A stretch of 64,000 nucleotides of DNA from Iamia majanohamensis (GTDB lineage Bacteria; Actinomycetota; Acidimicrobiia; Acidimicrobiales; Iamiaceae). Each line of letters opens with the position of its first letter. Position 1 is the stretch's first letter. The translations under genes and the position numbers were made by a program. Shown one piece after another: positions 17,493 to 24,811 of the stretch. The DNA is taken from contig NZ_CP116942.1 of the NCBI RefSeq assembly GCF_028532485.1, positions 2,294,001-2,358,000 on the forward strand, read 5' to 3'. The notes below the pieces were generated by a model, which saw nothing but the letters and a program-made list of their open reading frames with translations, ran no database searches and was not told the origin of the DNA.

Positions 17493-18292
17493 GCCCCACC
17501 CGCACCCGCCCGGCGACCGACGACCGACCGGCGCCGCCGGGGTCCCGCCGGGCCCGCCAGGCCCGCGAGGAGCGCAGCGCCACGGGCGGCGCCGATCCCA
17601 CGGACGCGGTCGAGGCCGACGACGGCCCCGACCGTCGCCCGGGAGAGGGGAGCGGGGGCGGCCCGGCCCCCCGCAACCGGCGGGCCGGGCGACCGGTGCC
17701 CCGGGCCGCGACCGCCTGGAAGGTGCTGGCCGTGGTCGGCATCGTCGGCACCGTCGGCTTCGGCCTGGCGTGGCGGACGGCCGAGTCGCGTGCGGTCACC
17801 GAGGACGGCCTCTCCCCGGCCGCGGTCGAGATGCGCGCCGCCGGGCGGGACTTCGCCATCGCCCTCACCAACTTCGACGCCGACACCATCGACGCCGACT
17901 TCGACCGCATCCTCGCCGCGGCCGACGGCCAGTTCGCCGAGGAGGCGGAGCGCTTCTACGACGAGGAGGTCCGCGCCGACCTCCGGGACGCCCGGGCCAC
18001 CAGCCGCAGCGAGATCAGCGAGATCTACGTGCAGGGCTTCGACGGCGACCGGGGGAGCGTGTTCGCCGTGGTCGACCAGACGGTGGCCAACAACCTCAGC
18101 CCCCAGCCGGTGACCGACACCCTCCGGGTCGACATCGGCCTGCAGCGGAGCGGGGCGGACTGGAAGGTGGTCGAGGTCGACGTCCTCGACGCCCCCATCC
18201 CGGCCCAGGCGGCCCAGCCCGGGGCCCCGGGCGACGACGGGGCCGGCGAGGTCGCCCCGCCGACCACGGCCGGACCCTCCGGCGGCGGGTGA
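17489..18292 (+). CDS. Mce-associated membrane protein
   Basis: 267 residues. A charged, disordered N-terminal 75 residues precede one membrane helix (VLAVVGIVGTVGFGLAW). The extracytoplasmic domain resembles the NTF2-like fold of Mce-associated proteins, with the family-like stretch TVANNLSPQPVTDTLRVDIGLQ. In mycobacteria such proteins (Mam) stabilise Mce transporters. Its GTG overlaps the stop of the sixth MCE gene by four bases, so it is the last gene of the operon. Confidence 0.8.
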   Translation: MSPTRTRPATDDRPAPPGSRRARQAREERSATGGADPTDAVEADDGPDRRPGEGSGGGPAPRNRRAGRPVPRAATAWKVLAVVGIVGTVGFGLAWRTAESRAVTEDGLSPAAVEMRAAGRDFAIALTNFDADTIDADFDRILAAADGQFAEEAERFYDEEVRADLRDARATSRSEISEIYVQGFDGDRGSVFAVVDQTVANNLSPQPVTDTLRVDIGLQRSGADWKVVEVDVLDAPIPAQAAQPGAPGDDGAGEVAPPTTAGPSGGG

Positions 18293-18366
18293 CGGCCCCG
18301 ACGCCGTCGTCGTCCACCGTCGGGCGCCCCATGACCCATGCCACAGGCGGGTGCCGCCGGGGTGGG

Positions 18367-18394
18367 TTGCATCGGGGGGATCGGCGCCTATGAT
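18367..18394 (+). promoter_or_regulatory. Sigma-70-type promoter for the DUF4193 gene
   Basis: TTGCAT (18367-18372) and TATGAT (18389-18394) are spaced by 16 bases, close to the housekeeping consensus. The expected transcription start near 18401 leaves a leader of about 36 bases containing GAAGGA before the ATG at 18437. Confidence 0.65.
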
Positions 18395-18436
18395 CCGCCG
18401 CGACCGCCCATCCGGAGGCGGGTGACGAAGGATCTC

Positions 18437-18916
18437 ATGGCTGACGACGAGACGATCGACGACGACGCTGTCGCCGATGACGATGAGCTCGAGGACGAGG
18501 ACGAGGACGACCTCGTCGACGAGGAGGACCTCGACGGCGACGACGACGTCGTGCTGGGCGAGGAGGACGTCGACGACGACGCCGAGGACGACGACGAGGA
18601 CGAGGAGGAGGGCGACGGGGCCAAGGGCAAGGCCAAGGCCGGCTCCTCTGACGAGGACGACGACGACGACGAGCCCGACCCCGACGACGTCGAGGAGGAC
18701 CTCGACACCATCCTCAAGGACCGCATCGCGGCCAACGACGACGAGGACGACGACGAGGACGACGACGCGCCCAAGGTCGAGGCGCCCCCGGCCGAGTCCG
18801 GCGGTCGCGTCCAGCCCAAGCGGCCCGGCGAGTTCACCTGCCAGTCGTGCTTCCTCGTCAAGCACCCGGGCCAGCTCGCCGACGCCGACGAGATGCTCTG
18901 CGCCGACTGCGTGTGA
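18437..18916 (+). CDS. DUF4193 family acidic protein with zinc-ribbon end
   Basis: 159 residues. The first two thirds are almost entirely Asp and Glu. The C-terminal domain LDTILKDRIAAN to FTCQSCFLVKHPGQLAD to LCADC is characteristic of DUF4193, an actinobacterial family. The CxxC pairs suggest a zinc site. Members are usually about 100 residues with a shorter acidic part; here the acidic region is greatly enlarged. Function is unknown. Confidence 0.88.
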   Translation: MADDETIDDDAVADDDELEDEDEDDLVDEEDLDGDDDVVLGEEDVDDDAEDDDEDEEEGDGAKGKAKAGSSDEDDDDDEPDPDDVEEDLDTILKDRIAANDDEDDDEDDDAPKVEAPPAESGGRVQPKRPGEFTCQSCFLVKHPGQLADADEMLCADCV

Positions 18917-19000
18917 GCCCCTCGCCCGGGCGGGGGGCCGGGTCGTGATTTCGGGCCCCTCCCGTCGGTGGGCCACCATGGGGCGCGTGGAGGTCGACCG

Positions 19001-19570
19001 GTGACCGAGCCCGAGCACAAGCCGTCCGTGGAGGCGGCCCTCGACCTCCTGGTGTACGCCCCGCTGGGGTTGGCCCTGGAGGCCCGCACCCTGCTGCCGT
19101 CGCTGGCCGAGCGGGGGCGCAACCAGGTCACCATGGCCCGCATGGTCGGCCGCTTCGCGGTGCAGCAGGGCCAGGTGGAGGCGAGCAAGCGCCTGGGCCC
19201 GGTGCAGGAGCAGGTCGAGGCCGTGCTGGTCGACCTGGGCCTGGTCCCCCGCCCCCCGGGGCCGTCGACCCGGCCCTCGGGCACCTCGACCCCGACGTCG
19301 GCCTCCTCGCCGGACGACCCTGCCGGGTCCGCTGACGGGACCGGCCCCGAGCCCGCCCTCGAGGTGGTGCCCGACCCGGAGCCCGTGCCCGACGCGCCGG
19401 CCGCCGAGGACCTCGCCGTCACCGACTACGACAGCCTGGCCGCCTCCCAGGTCGTGCCCCGGCTCCGGGGCCTCAGCGCCGAGGGGCTGGAGGACGTGCG
19501 CCGCTACGAGGCCGCGGGCCGGGGGCGCAAGACGATCCTCAACCGGATCGCCCAGCTCCAGGCCCGCTGA
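19001..19570 (+). CDS. Actinobacterial conserved protein with C-terminal Tyr-Asp-x-Leu helical domain
   Basis: 189 residues in three parts. Residues 1-80 are helical and amphipathic. A Pro/Ser/Thr-rich linker of about 60 residues follows. The conserved end is TDYDSLAASQVVPRLRGLS then GLEDVRRYEAAGRGRKTILNRI. That final domain is widespread in actinobacteria and resembles the end of lipid-droplet-associated proteins, but I would not assign that role firmly. GGAGG lies seven bases before the GTG at 19001, fixing the start. Confidence 0.7.
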   Translation: MTEPEHKPSVEAALDLLVYAPLGLALEARTLLPSLAERGRNQVTMARMVGRFAVQQGQVEASKRLGPVQEQVEAVLVDLGLVPRPPGPSTRPSGTSTPTSASSPDDPAGSADGTGPEPALEVVPDPEPVPDAPAAEDLAVTDYDSLAASQVVPRLRGLSAEGLEDVRRYEAAGRGRKTILNRIAQLQAR

Positions 19571-19578
19571 GCCGCCCG

Positions 19579-20064
19579 GTGGAGGCGGTGCGGGTCGCCA
19601 CCCAGGGCGACCTCGACGAGCTGGTCCGCCTGGCCGAGCTGGCCCGCCTCGAGCTCGGCGACGAGCGGGGCGGGCCCATGTGGCAGCTGCTGCACGGCCG
19701 CCCCGACCCGCTGCCGGCCACCCTGCACGCCGACCTGGCCGAGGCCGACCTCGACCAGGGGGTGGTGCTGCTCGGCACCTTCGCGGAGGTGGCCGCCGGC
19801 TTCGCCGCCGCTCACCGCGAGGAGCTGGGCGACGGCACGGCCCTGGCCGTGATCAGCGACGTGTACGTGGAGCCCGGCTTCCGGGACCTCGGCCTGGGCG
19901 GGGCCCTGATGGAGGAGCTGCTGGCCTGGGCCGAGGCCCACGACTGCCGGGGCCTCGACGCCCTCGTCCTGCCCGGCATGCGCCACAGCAAGAACTACTT
20001 CGAGCGCTTCGGCCTCACCGCCCGGGCCATCCTCGTGCACCGCGACCTGCGCCCCGGCCCGTGA
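19579..20064 (+). CDS. GNAT family N-acetyltransferase
   Basis: 161 residues spanning one GNAT domain. The acetyl-CoA-binding core is seen as ISDVYVEPGFRDLGLGGALMEELLAWAEAH, which gives a motif A loop of R-x-x-G-x-G-G-A form. The C-terminal part RHSKNYFERFGLTAR is motif B-like. The substrate is unknown. It begins eight bases after the preceding gene and overlaps the Nudix gene by four bases, so the three genes probably form one transcript. Confidence 0.85.
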   Translation: MEAVRVATQGDLDELVRLAELARLELGDERGGPMWQLLHGRPDPLPATLHADLAEADLDQGVVLLGTFAEVAAGFAAAHREELGDGTALAVISDVYVEPGFRDLGLGGALMEELLAWAEAHDCRGLDALVLPGMRHSKNYFERFGLTARAILVHRDLRPGP

Positions 20065-20498
20065 GCCCGGTCCCCGGCGACGGGCCGCCCCGACGCCCCC
20101 GGCCGTCGGTCGCGGTGGGGGCCGTGGTCGTCGACAACGACGACCTGCTCCTGGTGCGCCGGGCCCAACCCCCGGCCGCGGGGACCTGGTCGGTGCCCGG
20201 GGGGCGGGTGGAGGCCGGGGAGACCCTGGCCGAGGCGGTCGTGCGGGAGCTGGAGGAGGAGACGGGCCAGGAGGGGGCCTGCGGCGAGCTGGTGGGCTGG
20301 ACCGAGCTGCTCGACGAGGACCACCACGCGGTGGTGCTCGACTTCCGGGTCCACCTGCTGGAGCGCCGCCCGCTGCGGGCCGGCGACGACGCGGCCGATG
20401 CCCGCTGGGTGCCTCTCGGCGACGTGGCCGAGATGCACCTCGCGCCCGGCCTGGCCGAGTTCCTCCACGACCACGACGTGATCGCCACCATCACCTGA
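20061..20498 (+). CDS. Nudix hydrolase
   Basis: 145 residues. The full Nudix box GxxxxxE-x7-RELEEETG is present (GRVEAGE, seven residues, RELEEETG), giving the metal-binding glutamates. VGAVVVDNDDLLLVRRAQPP and WSVPGG before it are typical. It hydrolyses a nucleoside diphosphate linked to another group; candidates include 8-oxo-dGTP or ADP-ribose, but the sequence does not decide. Start GTG overlaps the GNAT stop. Confidence 0.88.
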   Translation: MSPVPGDGPPRRPRPSVAVGAVVVDNDDLLLVRRAQPPAAGTWSVPGGRVEAGETLAEAVVRELEEETGQEGACGELVGWTELLDEDHHAVVLDFRVHLLERRPLRAGDDAADARWVPLGDVAEMHLAPGLAEFLHDHDVIATIT

Positions 20499-20526
20499 GC
20501 CGGAGGGCGGGTCTCCAGCCGGACCC

Positions 20527-20563
20527 CGGACGGACCCCCGCCCGATGGGGCGGGGTCCGTCCG
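20527..20563. terminator. Strong bidirectional terminator hairpin
   Basis: CGGACGGACCCC (20527-20538) pairs perfectly with GGGGTCCGTCCG (20552-20563), and the inner bases can add a GCCC/GGGC stem. It lies between the stops of two convergent genes. Confidence 0.75.
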
Positions 20564-20581
20564 AGGTCCGCCGGTATCGGG

Positions 20582-21355
20582 CTACTTGCCCTTCCAGACG
20601 GGGTCGCGCTTCTCGGCGAAGGCGGTGAGGCCCTCGGCGAAGTCCTCGGTGCCGAACATCGTGGCGATGCCCTCGGTCGACATCTTCCAGCCCACCTCGT
20701 CGGGCTGGTCGGTGGCCTCGATGACGATCTTGCGGCTCTCGGCCACGGCCAGGGGGGCGGCGGTGCAGACCTGCTCGGCCAGCTCCTTGGCCCGCTCCAG
20801 GGCGCCACCCTCGTCGGTGAGGTGGTTGACGAGGCCGAAGTGGTGGGCCTGCTCGGCCGGGAAGTCGAGGCGGCCGGTGAGGGCCAGCTCCATGGCGACG
20901 TTGCGGGGGATCTTCCGGGGGAGGCGGAACAGCCCGCCGCCGGCGGCGACCAGGTTGCGCTTCACCTCGGGGATGCCGAACACCGCGGTGCGGGAGGCCA
21001 CGACCATGTCGCAGGCCAGGACGATCTCGGTCCCGCCGGCCAGGGCGGGGCCGTCGACGGCGGCGATGACGGGCTTGGTCCGCTCTCGCTGGACGAACCC
21101 GGCGAAGCCGCCCTTCTGGGTGGACATGCCGCCCGGGTCGGTGGCCATCTGCTTGAGGTCGGCGCCGGCGGAGAAGATCCAGCCCTTCTCGGTCGGACCC
21201 CCGGTGAGGATGCCGACCCAGGCCTCGCTGTCGTCCTCCAGCCGGTCGATGGCCGCCTCGATGCCCTGGGCGACGTCGGTGTTGACGGCGTTGCGGGCTT
21301 CCGGGCGCTTGATCGTGATGACGGCGACGTGGCCGTCGAGCTCGTACTCAACCAT
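20582..21355 (-). CDS. Enoyl-CoA hydratase/isomerase (crotonase) family protein
   Basis: 257 residues. The crotonase fold is shown by KRPEARNAVNTDV, the first oxyanion-hole loop AGADLKQMA and the second oxyanion-hole region GPALAGGTEIVLACD. The substrate-side region FGIPEVKRNLVAAGGG has a Glu at the usual catalytic position. It probably hydrates an enoyl-CoA in fatty acid or related acyl-CoA breakdown. TAGGGT lies seven bases before the ATG at 21355, so the message is probably leaderless and the longer open frame upstream is not used. Confidence 0.88.
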   Translation of the reverse strand: MVEYELDGHVAVITIKRPEARNAVNTDVAQGIEAAIDRLEDDSEAWVGILTGGPTEKGWIFSAGADLKQMATDPGGMSTQKGGFAGFVQRERTKPVIAAVDGPALAGGTEIVLACDMVVASRTAVFGIPEVKRNLVAAGGGLFRLPRKIPRNVAMELALTGRLDFPAEQAHHFGLVNHLTDEGGALERAKELAEQVCTAAPLAVAESRKIVIEATDQPDEVGWKMSTEGIATMFGTEDFAEGLTAFAEKRDPVWKGK

Positions 21356-21362
21356 GGCTCGG

Positions 21363-21368
21363 ACCCTA
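21363..21368 (-). promoter_or_regulatory. -10 hexamer of the crotonase gene
   Basis: Reads TAGGGT on the minus strand, seven bases from the ATG. The palindrome at 21391-21404 lies 23-36 bases upstream of this hexamer, that is over the -35 region. Confidence 0.5.
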
Positions 21369-21390
21369 GGCGACCGGGCCACCCCCAACC

Positions 21391-21404
21391 TGACCGATCG
21401 GTCA
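21391..21404. promoter_or_regulatory. Perfect 14-bp palindromic operator candidate
   Basis: TGACCGATCGGTCA reads the same on both strands. It sits between the crotonase start and the stop of the next minus-strand gene, over the predicted -35 region of the crotonase promoter. Half-sites TGACC/GGTCA are typical of TetR-family repressors of acyl-CoA metabolism. No such regulator is encoded nearby. Confidence 0.6.
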
Positions 21405-21421
21405 AGAGCGGCCCTGCGGGG

Positions 21422-23185
21422 TCAGCCGGGGGTGTCGTCCGAGGTGGGAGCCTCGTCGTCGGCCGACGCGCCCTCGGCGGTGGGCTCGGCCGGGGCCTCG
21501 GGGGCCTCCGACGCCGGGGGAGCAGGCTCCTCGGACGACGCCTCGGCCACCTCGGGGGCCGCCGCGGTGGCCTCCGCGTCGGACGGCACCGGAGCCGGGG
21601 CCTCCGGTGCTTCGGCGGCCGGCGGAGAGGGCTCCTCCGACGACGCCTCGGCCACCTCGGGGGCGGCCGCGGTCGGCTCCTCGGCGGGGCGCTCGTCCAG
21701 GGCGGGGGTCTCGGGGGCCTCGGCGGCCGGGGGGGTGGGCTGCTCGGCGGAGGCCTCGGCCACGGCGGGGGAGGCGGCGGTGGCCTCCGGGGTGCCGGGG
21801 GCGGGCGGGGGAGGGGGGACCGGACGGCTGTCGGGCCCCTTGCCCTTGGGGCCCCGAGCGGGGCCGCCACCCTGCTTGGCGCCGGGCTTGGCGCCGCCCC
21901 GGCGGGGACCGCGGCTGCGCTTGGGCGCGACCGGCTCCACACCGAGGGCCTGGGCGACCAGCGGCACCTTCTCGCCGTTGGCCGCCGCTGCGGCCTTGAG
22001 CTCGTCGGACGGCTCGGCGGGGAGGGACTCGGGGGCGACCCGGGCGTGGACGGGGGAGAGGGCCAGGGCGTCGAGGACGGTGGCCCAGCGGTCGGTGGGG
22101 GTCTCCGCGGTGAGGGAGGCGGAGGCGGCCTCGGCCAGGCGGGTGGCCAGGTCGGCCGGCAGGGGCACGCCGGCCTTGGGCGGCCGGGAGCTGACCCGCA
22201 GGGCCCGCACCACGCGGCCGTCGCCCAGGAGGGAGGCCATCTCGGCCAGCCAGGCGGCCTGGTCGGCCTCGATGCGGCGCTCCAGGCCCTCCTTGAGCTG
22301 GGTGGCCAGGGCCCGGGTCTCGTCGTCGCGGGCGGCGGTGTCGGCCGCGACCACGACGGTGCGCAGGTCACGCAGGTCGAGCTGGTCGATGTCGGCCAGC
22401 GCAGCGTCGGCCCGGTCGCGCCACTCGGCGGTGCGCAGGCGGGGGAGGAGGCGCTCGGCCAGGGCCTCCAGCTGGGCCGGGTCGACCTCGGGGCGGCCCT
22501 CGGCCCGGGCCTGCTCGTTCTGCTTCTGGACGGCCTGGCGCACGGCGGGGATGCCGCCCTGCAGCACCTCCTCGGCGATGGGGCGCTCGTGGACCTCGAG
22601 GGTGTCGAGGACGGCCTTGCGGTGGGTGCGACGGGGCCGCAGTCGCTTGGGCTTGGGCCGGTCGTCGGGACGGGGCTTGCGGGGCCGGTCGGTGCGGGGA
22701 CCGCCCCGGCCACCGCCCTCGCCCCGGGGACCACGGTCGCCGCGGCCCTCGCCGCCGTCACGGCCGCGGCCGCCCGGTCGGCCGTCGCGGCCACCCGGTC
22801 GCCCGTCGCCCCGTCCGCCCCGGCGGTCGCCGTCACGGCCACCCCGGCGGGGTCCGCCGCGGCGGTCGCCGTCGCGGTCGCGGTCCCGGCGGCCCTTCTT
22901 GCCCACCAGCTTGGAGGTGACGAGCTCGTCGTCGGAGAGGTCGCGGCTGGCCAGCTCGAGGCGCTCGGGCTCGGCCCGGGGCCCCTTGGGGGGCAGCACG
23001 GAGGTGACCTCGGTGCCGTCGAGGCCCATCTCGACCTCGGCCCGCAGCACGTCGCCCACCGACGCCCCGCCGGGCAGGACCGAGGCGTCGACCACACCCT
23101 TGGGCTGCTTGGCCCCGGCGGCCCGCCAGGTCCAGGACCCGTCGTCACGGGTGCTCGTCAGCTCGATGTCGATCCGGCGGGACAT
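21422..23185 (-). CDS. RGG-rich, repeat-containing protein of unknown function
   Basis: 587 residues. It has an N-terminal beta-rich region (about 1-75) and a basic Arg/Gly/Asp low-complexity stretch (about 90-180) full of GGRDG- and RGG-like units. A helical central domain (about 190-420) follows, with HRKAVLDTLEVHERPIAEEVLQGG. A basic patch comes next, then an Ala/Pro/Glu-rich tail with at least three near-repeats of the form EVAEASSEEPxPPAxEAPEAPA. RGG tracts commonly bind RNA. The central domain is not recognised. The ATG at 23185 is preceded by TACGGT nine bases upstream. Confidence 0.7.
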   Translation of the reverse strand: MSRRIDIELTSTRDDGSWTWRAAGAKQPKGVVDASVLPGGASVGDVLRAEVEMGLDGTEVTSVLPPKGPRAEPERLELASRDLSDDELVTSKLVGKKGRRDRDRDGDRRGGPRRGGRDGDRRGGRGDGRPGGRDGRPGGRGRDGGEGRGDRGPRGEGGGRGGPRTDRPRKPRPDDRPKPKRLRPRRTHRKAVLDTLEVHERPIAEEVLQGGIPAVRQAVQKQNEQARAEGRPEVDPAQLEALAERLLPRLRTAEWRDRADAALADIDQLDLRDLRTVVVAADTAARDDETRALATQLKEGLERRIEADQAAWLAEMASLLGDGRVVRALRVSSRPPKAGVPLPADLATRLAEAASASLTAETPTDRWATVLDALALSPVHARVAPESLPAEPSDELKAAAAANGEKVPLVAQALGVEPVAPKRSRGPRRGGAKPGAKQGGGPARGPKGKGPDSRPVPPPPPAPGTPEATAASPAVAEASAEQPTPPAAEAPETPALDERPAEEPTAAAPEVAEASSEEPSPPAAEAPEAPAPVPSDAEATAAAPEVAEASSEEPAPPASEAPEAPAEPTAEGASADDEAPTSDDTPG

Positions 23186-23229
23186 AGGCGGGCCACCGTA
23201 CTCGCGCACCCCCCACCCCCTCCCAGCCG

Positions 23230-23830
23230 TTGCCCCCGTGCCTGGCGGCCCGGCGCCTGCTCTCGAAGCTGGAGCGGGTGAAGTGGGAGTCCCTGCTTGC
23301 GGAGCGGTGGGTGTCGATCGTTGACCGGGCCGGCTACGGGACGCCGGACCTGGTCCATGGCTGCCAGCTCCAGCGGTGCGACCGGGCGGTCGACGGGGCC
23401 CGCTACGTGGTGAAAGAGCAGGAGCCGCGTGCCGGCCTGTCGAGCCGGCCCGTCCTCGAGCTGCTCCGGGGTGACCTCAAGCAGGCCCGGAAGGGGCTGA
23501 CGCCTTGACCTCTTGACGCCGGCCGCCGACGGAGAGGCCGATGCCTTGCGCCTGTGGTGGGAGTACGAGCGGGCGACGAAGCGGCGCCGGGCGATGGCCT
23601 GGTCGAAAGGGCTCCGGGCGTTGCTGGCCGAGGTCGAGGAGGTCATCGACGAGGACATCGTCCACGAGGGCGACAAGGAGCCGGTGCTGGTGCTGGTGCA
23701 GTCGTCGGCCTGATCGTGGCTGTGCCGCCACGGCCTGGACTTTCTGGTGTTGGCTGAGGTCGAGGCCGCGGGCCGGACGGGCGTCGAGCGGGTGCTGCGC
23801 CGGTACCGGCTGCCTCTGCCGGTGGGCTAG
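23230..23830 (+). pseudogene. Broken plasmid-type replication initiator (RepSA-like) gene
   Basis: Only the C-terminal half remains, in two frames. The first frame ends KQARKGLTP; the next frame continues DLLTPAADGEADALRLWWEY. The phenylalanine codon expected at the joint is reduced to one T near 23506, a two-base loss. The second frame holds ERATKRRRAMAWSKGLRALL, the characteristic C-terminal motif of actinobacterial rolling-circle Rep proteins. It is stopped by TGA at 23711-23713, although the protein-like sequence continues (LAEVEAAGRTGVERVL) to TAG at 23830. It is therefore truncated, frameshifted and nonsense-mutated. It marks an old integrated plasmid or integrative element. Confidence 0.7.
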
Positions 23831-23969
23831 TAGCCGCGGTTCGCGGCGGCGAAGAGGCTGGCCAAGAAGGTGGGCACGATGATCGCCAGGAACACGGTCA
23901 CGGCGAGCTTGATCTGGGCGACGTCGTGGCCCATCTTGCGATGATGTGGTCGCGCTCGTCGTCGTGCAC
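23827..23969 (-). pseudogene. Small single-helix membrane protein gene with frameshift
   Basis: A GTG at 23969 preceded by GGAGGGGG starts HDDERDHIIA. A one-base loss around 23935-23939 then throws the frame off and it ends quickly. In the neighbouring frame the sequence KMGHDVAQIKLAVTVFLA and then a second hydrophobic run to AAANRGY continues to the TAG at 23827. Joined, the ancestor would be about 47 residues with one membrane helix. The ATG at 23934 could still express the 35-residue membrane part. Confidence 0.5.
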
Positions 23970-24040
23970 GGCTTCCCCCTCCTGAGTCGCTGTCGGAGGG
24001 GACGGTGCCGCGCGCCACAGTGCACGCCGGCCGGGTCCGG

Positions 24041-24312
24041 TCAGGGGCCGAACAGCGAGAGCTGGGTCGGCTCGTCCTCGGCCGTGTACCAAGACGTCTG
24101 ACCCCCGCACACGTTGTGCCGGCAGATGGGGGCAGGGTCCAGGGCTGGGCGGCGAGTTCGAGCCCGGCGGCGCAGTAGCTGATCTGTCTGCAGGCGTCGC
24201 GTCGAATTCGCCCACACGACGCCCCACGAGGCGATGCGGCGCCGTCTCGGCCGAGTTCGCCGGCGGTGTGGCGTTCGGTGGTGAACCCCTCGGGCGTGTC
24301 GAGCCGGCTCAT
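24041..24312 (-). pseudogene. Decayed small gene coupled to the 82-residue gene
   Basis: An ATG at 24312 overlaps the stop of the upstream small gene in an ATGA arrangement, a sign of real translational coupling. The protein starts MSRLDTPEGFTTERHTAGEL. After one or more frame changes a plausible end is found in another frame: CRHNVCGGQTSWYTAED then QLSLFGP and stop at 24041. No single frame spans it cleanly. The cysteine/histidine spacing hints at a metal site. Family not recognised. Confidence 0.4.
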
Positions 24313-24557
24313 GAGGCGGGGACGCTGTCGACGCTGGCCGCGAGGGCGAGGGCGACGTCGAGTGGCACCCCGGCGGCGACGAGCCCGAACCAGGCAGGCT
24401 GCTCTTGGTCGATGATTGACCACCCGTCGTTGGTCCTGGCCTCGGTCAGGGCTTGGTCGAGGGCGGGGACGTAGTCGGGGTCCTGGCTTTGGCAGCAGGA
24501 CACCTGCTCGGTGTCACGGCTGGACGTCGGGTACAGAAAGAAGCGCAGGTCAGGCAT
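24309..24557 (-). CDS. Small hypothetical protein of the decayed element
   Basis: 82 residues, beginning MPDLRFFLYPTS. GGAGGA lies about nine bases before the ATG, which supports real translation. Its stop overlaps the start of the following decayed gene by four bases. No domain is recognised; the sequence has paired cysteines (SCCQSQD) and looks soluble. It probably belonged to the same plasmid-like element as the Rep pseudogene. Confidence 0.5.
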   Translation of the reverse strand: MPDLRFFLYPTSSRDTEQVSCCQSQDPDYVPALDQALTEARTNDGWSIIDQEQPAWFGLVAAGVPLDVALALAASVDSVPAS

Positions 24558-24578
24558 GGTGTTGATCCTCCGGTGATG

Positions 24579-24628
24579 GCTCCCGGTCGATCCGGGAGCA
24601 AGCCCCTCGGGCTTGCTCCGCCAGGAGC
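24579..24628. repeat. Cluster of three overlapping, mutually exclusive hairpins
   Basis: Hairpin one is GCTCCCGG (24579-24586) with CCGGGAGC (24592-24599). Hairpin two is GGAGCAAGCCC (24595-24605) with GGGCTTGCTCC (24609-24619), eleven perfect pairs. Hairpin three is GCTCC (24615-24619) with GGAGC (24624-24628). One and two share 24595-24599, and two and three share 24615-24619. It lies about 20-70 bases upstream of the 82-residue gene. It could be a terminator, an attenuator or part of a replication origin. Confidence 0.55.
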
Positions 24629-24811
24629 ATCAACGACGGTGACCAGCGGGGGAGCGGTCAAGGGTCTGCCGGCGGAGCCGGCCAAGGCACGGGGAGGCCC
24701 GCCAGGGCCGGAGCAGGTCGAGCCCTTGACGGCTGTCTCAGCAACTCGACTCTGTGCTCAGGTGGCGCAACATGTGATGCGAGCCGACTAGGCCCCAACT
24801 AGCGTGCCGCC

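Noticed and set aside
18437-18916. Tandem GAC/GAG repeats as a possible CRISPR or satellite repeat
   Set aside because: The repeats encode the acidic part of a recognisable DUF4193 protein and are codon-based low complexity. No CRISPR array was seen in the window.
24446-24685. 79-codon minus-strand frame
   Set aside because: It overlaps the 82-residue gene, which has a good ribosome site, and has no protein-like composition.
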